Below are positions 61,451 to 64,000 of a stretch of 64,000 bases of DNA, piece after piece. This DNA comes from Thermosynechococcus sichuanensis E542 (GTDB lineage Bacteria; Cyanobacteriota; Cyanobacteriia; Thermosynechococcales; Thermosynechococcaceae), in assembly GCF_003555505.1 (NCBI RefSeq), contig NZ_CP032152.1, positions 1,845,001 through 1,909,000 on the forward strand. Reading direction: 5' to 3'. A program made the translations under genes and the position numbers. Under the pieces are notes generated by a model. That model searched no databases and was not told where the DNA came from. It was given only the letters and a program-made list of their open reading frames with translations. Each line of letters starts with the position of its first letter. Position 1 is the first letter of the stretch.

Positions 61451-61900
61451 ATGATGGACGGTCTCCGTGAACTACTCGCTAACCATGTCCTTTGGGTCGC
61501 TTTCGCCGCCAGTGCGATCGCCCAAATGCTCAAGTTACTGATTGACATTGCCAAACACCGCAAGCTCAATTTCCGCGTTTTGGTAGAAACGGGGGGGATG
61601 CCCAGTTCCCATTCCGCCCTTGTTACTGCTTTGGCGACGGGGGTGGGTCTGCAACGGGGCTGGGATAGCATTGAGTTTGCGATCGCCGTTGTCTTTGCCT
61701 GTATTGTCATGTACGATGCGGCCGGGGTACGCCAAGCTGCTGGTAAACAAGCCCGCATTCTCAATCAAATTGTTGATGAATTTTTCCAAGATGGGCACGA
61801 ATTAGCAGAAGCCCGTCTCAAGGAGTTATTGGGGCATACCCCCATTCAAGTCATTGTTGGTTCCGCCCTTGGGGTGGCGATCGCTTGGCTAGCAGTCTAG
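61451..61900 (+). CDS. DUF212 (divergent PAP2-related) membrane protein
   Basis: A 149-residue membrane protein with about four helices. LVETGGMPSSHSALVTALATG, then FACIVMYDAAGVRQAAGKQA and ILNQIVDEFF, are the family marks and resemble PAP2 phosphatase segments (PSSHS, R). Plant and cyanobacterial members are uncharacterised; a lipid phosphatase role is only an inference. Two ATGs are adjacent (61451, 61454). It follows crtE by 51 bp. Confidence 0.85.
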   Translation: MMDGLRELLANHVLWVAFAASAIAQMLKLLIDIAKHRKLNFRVLVETGGMPSSHSALVTALATGVGLQRGWDSIEFAIAVVFACIVMYDAAGVRQAAGKQARILNQIVDEFFQDGHELAEARLKELLGHTPIQVIVGSALGVAIAWLAV

Positions 61901-61915
61901 GGTTTTCCCCAGCCA

Positions 61916-63346
61916 TTATTGTGCTGTCTCGCGACCATAGCGATCCTCAAAGCGGACAATATCATCCTCCCCTAAATATGCTCCTGACTGTACCTCAATC
62001 ATTTCAAGGGGAATTTTCCCCGGATTGGCCAAGCGGTGCACAGCCCCCACAGGGATATAGGTGGACTCATTCTCCGTCAGCAGAAACGTCTTGCCATTGC
62101 AGGTAACTTCTGCCGTACCACTGACAACAATCCAATGCTCCGCACGGTGATGGTGCTGTTGGAGCGAAAGACTCGCCCCCGGTTTGACCGTAATCCGCTT
62201 CACCTGAAAGCGATGCCCCGTGTCAATGGAGTCATAGTGTCCCCACGGGCGATAGACCACGCGATGATTGTAGGCCTCACTGCGCTGTTGGGCTTGCAGT
62301 TGCTCCACCACGTGTTTCACCTGTTGTGCTGCCTCCTGATGAGCAATGAGAACGGCATCAGCAGTTTCTACAACAATGAGGTTTTCCACCCCCAGTAGAG
62401 CTACCAAGCGGTGCTGACCGTGGACAAAGCAATTCTTAGTGCTATAGGTAAGGACATCGCCACGGCAACTGTTGCCAAATTCGTCCTTGGGCGTCACCTC
62501 CCAGAGACTCGACCAAGACCCCACATCACTCCAGCCACACTCTAGGGGGACCACTGCTGCTTTTTGCGTCTTTTCCATCACCCCATAGTCCACCGATAAA
62601 CTGGGACACCGACTCAGGGGTTCTTTGGCCAAGCGGATAAAGTCCAAATCCTCCCGACCCTCCCGCAGTGCCAAGCGGCAATTGTGCAAAATCTCTGGCT
62701 GCTGCTGTGCCAATTCCGCCAAAAAGCTCTGGGCACGGAAGAGAAACATACCGCTATTCCAGAGGTAATGGCCATCCGCTAGATAGGCCTCTGCCGTTGC
62801 CAAATCGGGTTTTTCGACAAACTCTGCTACCCGATAGGTGTGGGCATCACTGAGAGCTTCTCCCCGCCGAATGTAGCCATAGCCTGTATGGGGCGAGGTG
62901 GGGGTAATGCCAAAGGTCACTAACCAGTCCTTGGCGGCGGGGGCAAGTGCCCGTTGTAGCCCTTGTTGAAAGGCGGCAACATCCTGAATCAAATGATCTG
63001 CTGGTAGCACCAAAAGAATGGCATCAGTGGCAAGCACTTCTGTGACATAAAGAGCAGCAAGGGTAATCGCAGGAGCCGTATTGCGCCCCAAGGGTTCGAG
63101 CAAAATCCGCGTTGGTGTCACCCCTAGCTCTTGAAATTGTTCCGCCACAAGGAAGCGATGGGCTTCATTGGCCACCACCACTGGCGGTTGCACTTGGGGT
63201 AACCCCTGCAAGCGCTGCCACGTTTGTTGTAGCAGACTCTGCCCTTCGGCAGTTAAGCGCATAAACTGCTTGGGATGGGCTTGGCGCGATAATGGCCACA
63301 GGCGACTTCCTGCTCCCCCCGATAAAATGACTGGAATACAGTGCAT
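61916..63346 (-). CDS. manC: Mannose-1-phosphate guanylyltransferase / mannose-6-phosphate isomerase
   Basis: A 476-residue type II PMI-GMP enzyme. The pyrophosphorylase signature is PVILSGGAGSRLWPLSRQAH, followed by LVLPADHLIQDVAAFQQGL and FVEKPDLATAEAYLADGHYL. The C-terminal cupin isomerase domain starts near 350 (WGHYDSIDTGHRFQVKRITV, LQQHHHRAEHWIVVSGTAEV). It makes GDP-mannose for surface polysaccharides. Full length; ATG 63346. It converges with the DUF212 gene with a 15-bp gap. Confidence 0.94.
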   Translation of the reverse strand: MHCIPVILSGGAGSRLWPLSRQAHPKQFMRLTAEGQSLLQQTWQRLQGLPQVQPPVVVANEAHRFLVAEQFQELGVTPTRILLEPLGRNTAPAITLAALYVTEVLATDAILLVLPADHLIQDVAAFQQGLQRALAPAAKDWLVTFGITPTSPHTGYGYIRRGEALSDAHTYRVAEFVEKPDLATAEAYLADGHYLWNSGMFLFRAQSFLAELAQQQPEILHNCRLALREGREDLDFIRLAKEPLSRCPSLSVDYGVMEKTQKAAVVPLECGWSDVGSWSSLWEVTPKDEFGNSCRGDVLTYSTKNCFVHGQHRLVALLGVENLIVVETADAVLIAHQEAAQQVKHVVEQLQAQQRSEAYNHRVVYRPWGHYDSIDTGHRFQVKRITVKPGASLSLQQHHHRAEHWIVVSGTAEVTCNGKTFLLTENESTYIPVGAVHRLANPGKIPLEMIEVQSGAYLGEDDIVRFEDRYGRETAQ

Positions 63347-63463
63347 GGTAAGGTGCCCCTCAGGTGATGCGATGCTTAAGTGTAGTGTATCGCCAAAGAA
63401 CTTCGCCTCATTTCAGAATTCTCTTTACGATAAAATGTGGGCTAATCAGCGTTAGGGTTTCCT

Positions 63464-63676
63464 ATGGCGATTAAAAAGGGAGATTTGGTAAAGGTCGTTG
63501 CTGAAAAATTGGCCAACAGTGTTGAAGCCTTGGCCAGTGATCATCGCTATCCCCCCTATCTCTTCGAGGGACGCGGTGAAGTGGTGGAGATTCGCGGTGA
63601 CTATGCACAGATTAAATTTCCTGTGCCTACCCCTACAGTTTGGCTGCGCCTTGATCAACTGGAGGTCGCCAAATAA
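63464..63676 (+). CDS. ndhO: NAD(P)H-quinone oxidoreductase subunit O
   Basis: The 70-residue protein [20 protein letters not shown], then [20 protein letters not shown] and a final [12 protein letters not shown], matches NdhO. NdhO is a small oxygenic-photosynthesis-specific subunit on the stromal arm of NDH-1. It lies far from ndhB. ATG 63464. Confidence 0.93.
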   Translation: MAIKKGDLVKVVAEKLANSVEALASDHRYPPYLFEGRGEVVEIRGDYAQIKFPVPTPTVWLRLDQLEVAK

Positions 63677-63787
63677 CTGCCATCAGTGTCTCTTACTAGA
63701 GTAGAAGCCAGTCGAAGAGTACCAGTGTTAGCAATTTTCAGCGTGTCTGGATATGATGGAGGCAATGCTGTTGCTTAACATTTGGTA

Positions 63788-64000
63788 ATGTTAGTTCAAC
63801 CTTCGCAACCTCAACGCTGGTTTCAGTGGTTCAAGGAGACGCTCCTTTTTGGGCAAGAACCCAGTGGCGAACTTTTAGCCATTTTGCTGGTGTATTTTGT
63901 CCAAGGGGTTTTGGGCTTAGCACGGCTGGCCATTAGCTTTTTCTTTAAGGATGAATTGGGGCTGTCACCGGCGGAAGTGTCGGCATTGATGGGTGTGGCT
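63788..64000 (+). CDS. Folate/biopterin transporter family protein (partial, runs off the window)
   Basis: ATG 63788 opens a frame of 71 codons to the last base: MLVQPSQPQRWFQWFKETLL, then FGQEPSGELLAILLVYFVQG and VLGLARLAISFFFKDELGLS. The first membrane helices and the FF(F/L)KDxLGLSPAEVSAL segment fit the FBT/BT1 major-facilitator family, as in the Synechocystis folate transporter. The 3' end is outside the window. Confidence 0.75.
   Translation, partial: MLVQPSQPQRWFQWFKETLLFGQEPSGELLAILLVYFVQGVLGLARLAISFFFKDELGLSPAEVSALMGVA

Overview
The window is a stretch of a thermophilic-type unicellular cyanobacterial chromosome, most likely Thermosynechococcus or a very close relative. The evidence is the gene content: psb27, ycf34, nblA, ndhB, ndhO, menB, sasA, a FurA-like and a PerR-like Fur protein, DUF2555, DUF2808 and KGK-type proteins. 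The palindrome GCGATCGC (HIP1) is also scattered through genes and spacers. The species call rests on protein resemblance recalled from memory and was not checked by alignment. Genes are densely packed on both strands.

Layout. 1-3.6 kb (minus): a frame-disrupted conserved gene, a SRPBCC-like protein, an RCK-type ion channel with a non-canonical pore, ycf34 and menB. 3.7-10.8 kb (plus): a dynamin-like GTPase, a KGK-type protein, a PcrA/UvrD helicase, a secreted protein, tRNA-Leu(CAG), a LON-domain protein and rpmB. 10.8-15.9 kb: a VanX-type dipeptidase, psb27, a NADAR protein, mutL, coaBC and DUF2555. 15.9-29.5 kb: a 1134-residue PAS/GGDEF/EAL protein, a Dps ferritin, an FHA/pseudo-receiver protein, mutS2, asnS, a CPA2 antiporter with USP domains, trpB and a DUF1350 protein. 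29.5-32.7 kb: a CofE-like protein, then a 24-repeat CRISPR array with no cas genes anywhere in the window. 32.7-41.8 kb: ccdA, an M16 protease, tyrS, a class A PBP, fur and an LD-carboxypeptidase. 41.8-44.0 kb: a WD40 gene split by a TnpB-only IS200/IS605-type element whose ends can be reconstructed to the base. 44.1-51.5 kb: ndhB, rhodanese, gap1, plsC, fabD, rpsP, khpA, rpsU, phoH and a Mn-type superoxide dismutase. 51.5-57.1 kb: a decayed stretch, nblA, lpxD, an unknown gene, the circadian kinase sasA and two unknown genes. 57.2-64 kb: a half-size UPF0016 protein, a PerR-like regulator, a pentapeptide-repeat protein, folD, crtE, a DUF212 protein, manC, ndhO and the start of a folate/biopterin-type transporter.

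Shared themes. Photosynthetic electron transport and its upkeep are served by menB (phylloquinone), psb27 (PSII repair), ndhB and ndhO (NDH-1), ycf34, ccdA, crtE and nblA. Metal and oxidative stress are served by two Fur regulators, Dps, Mn-SOD and UPF0016. The envelope is served by PBP1, VanX, LD-carboxypeptidase, lpxD, fabD, plsC and manC. Five of the roughly ten convergent gene pairs overlap by exactly 4 bp through their stop codons.

The most interesting regions are: (i) the CRISPR array, apparently transcribed leftward, with a near-duplicated spacer and three spacers carrying a Shine-Dalgarno plus ATG, all in the same orientation; (ii) the TnpB element, whose flanks predict both its target-adjacent motif (TTGAC) and its guide; (iii) a 12-bp motif present four times, only between genes; (iv) the ion channel with an altered selectivity filter; and (v) two 10-bp poly-C tracts inside genes.
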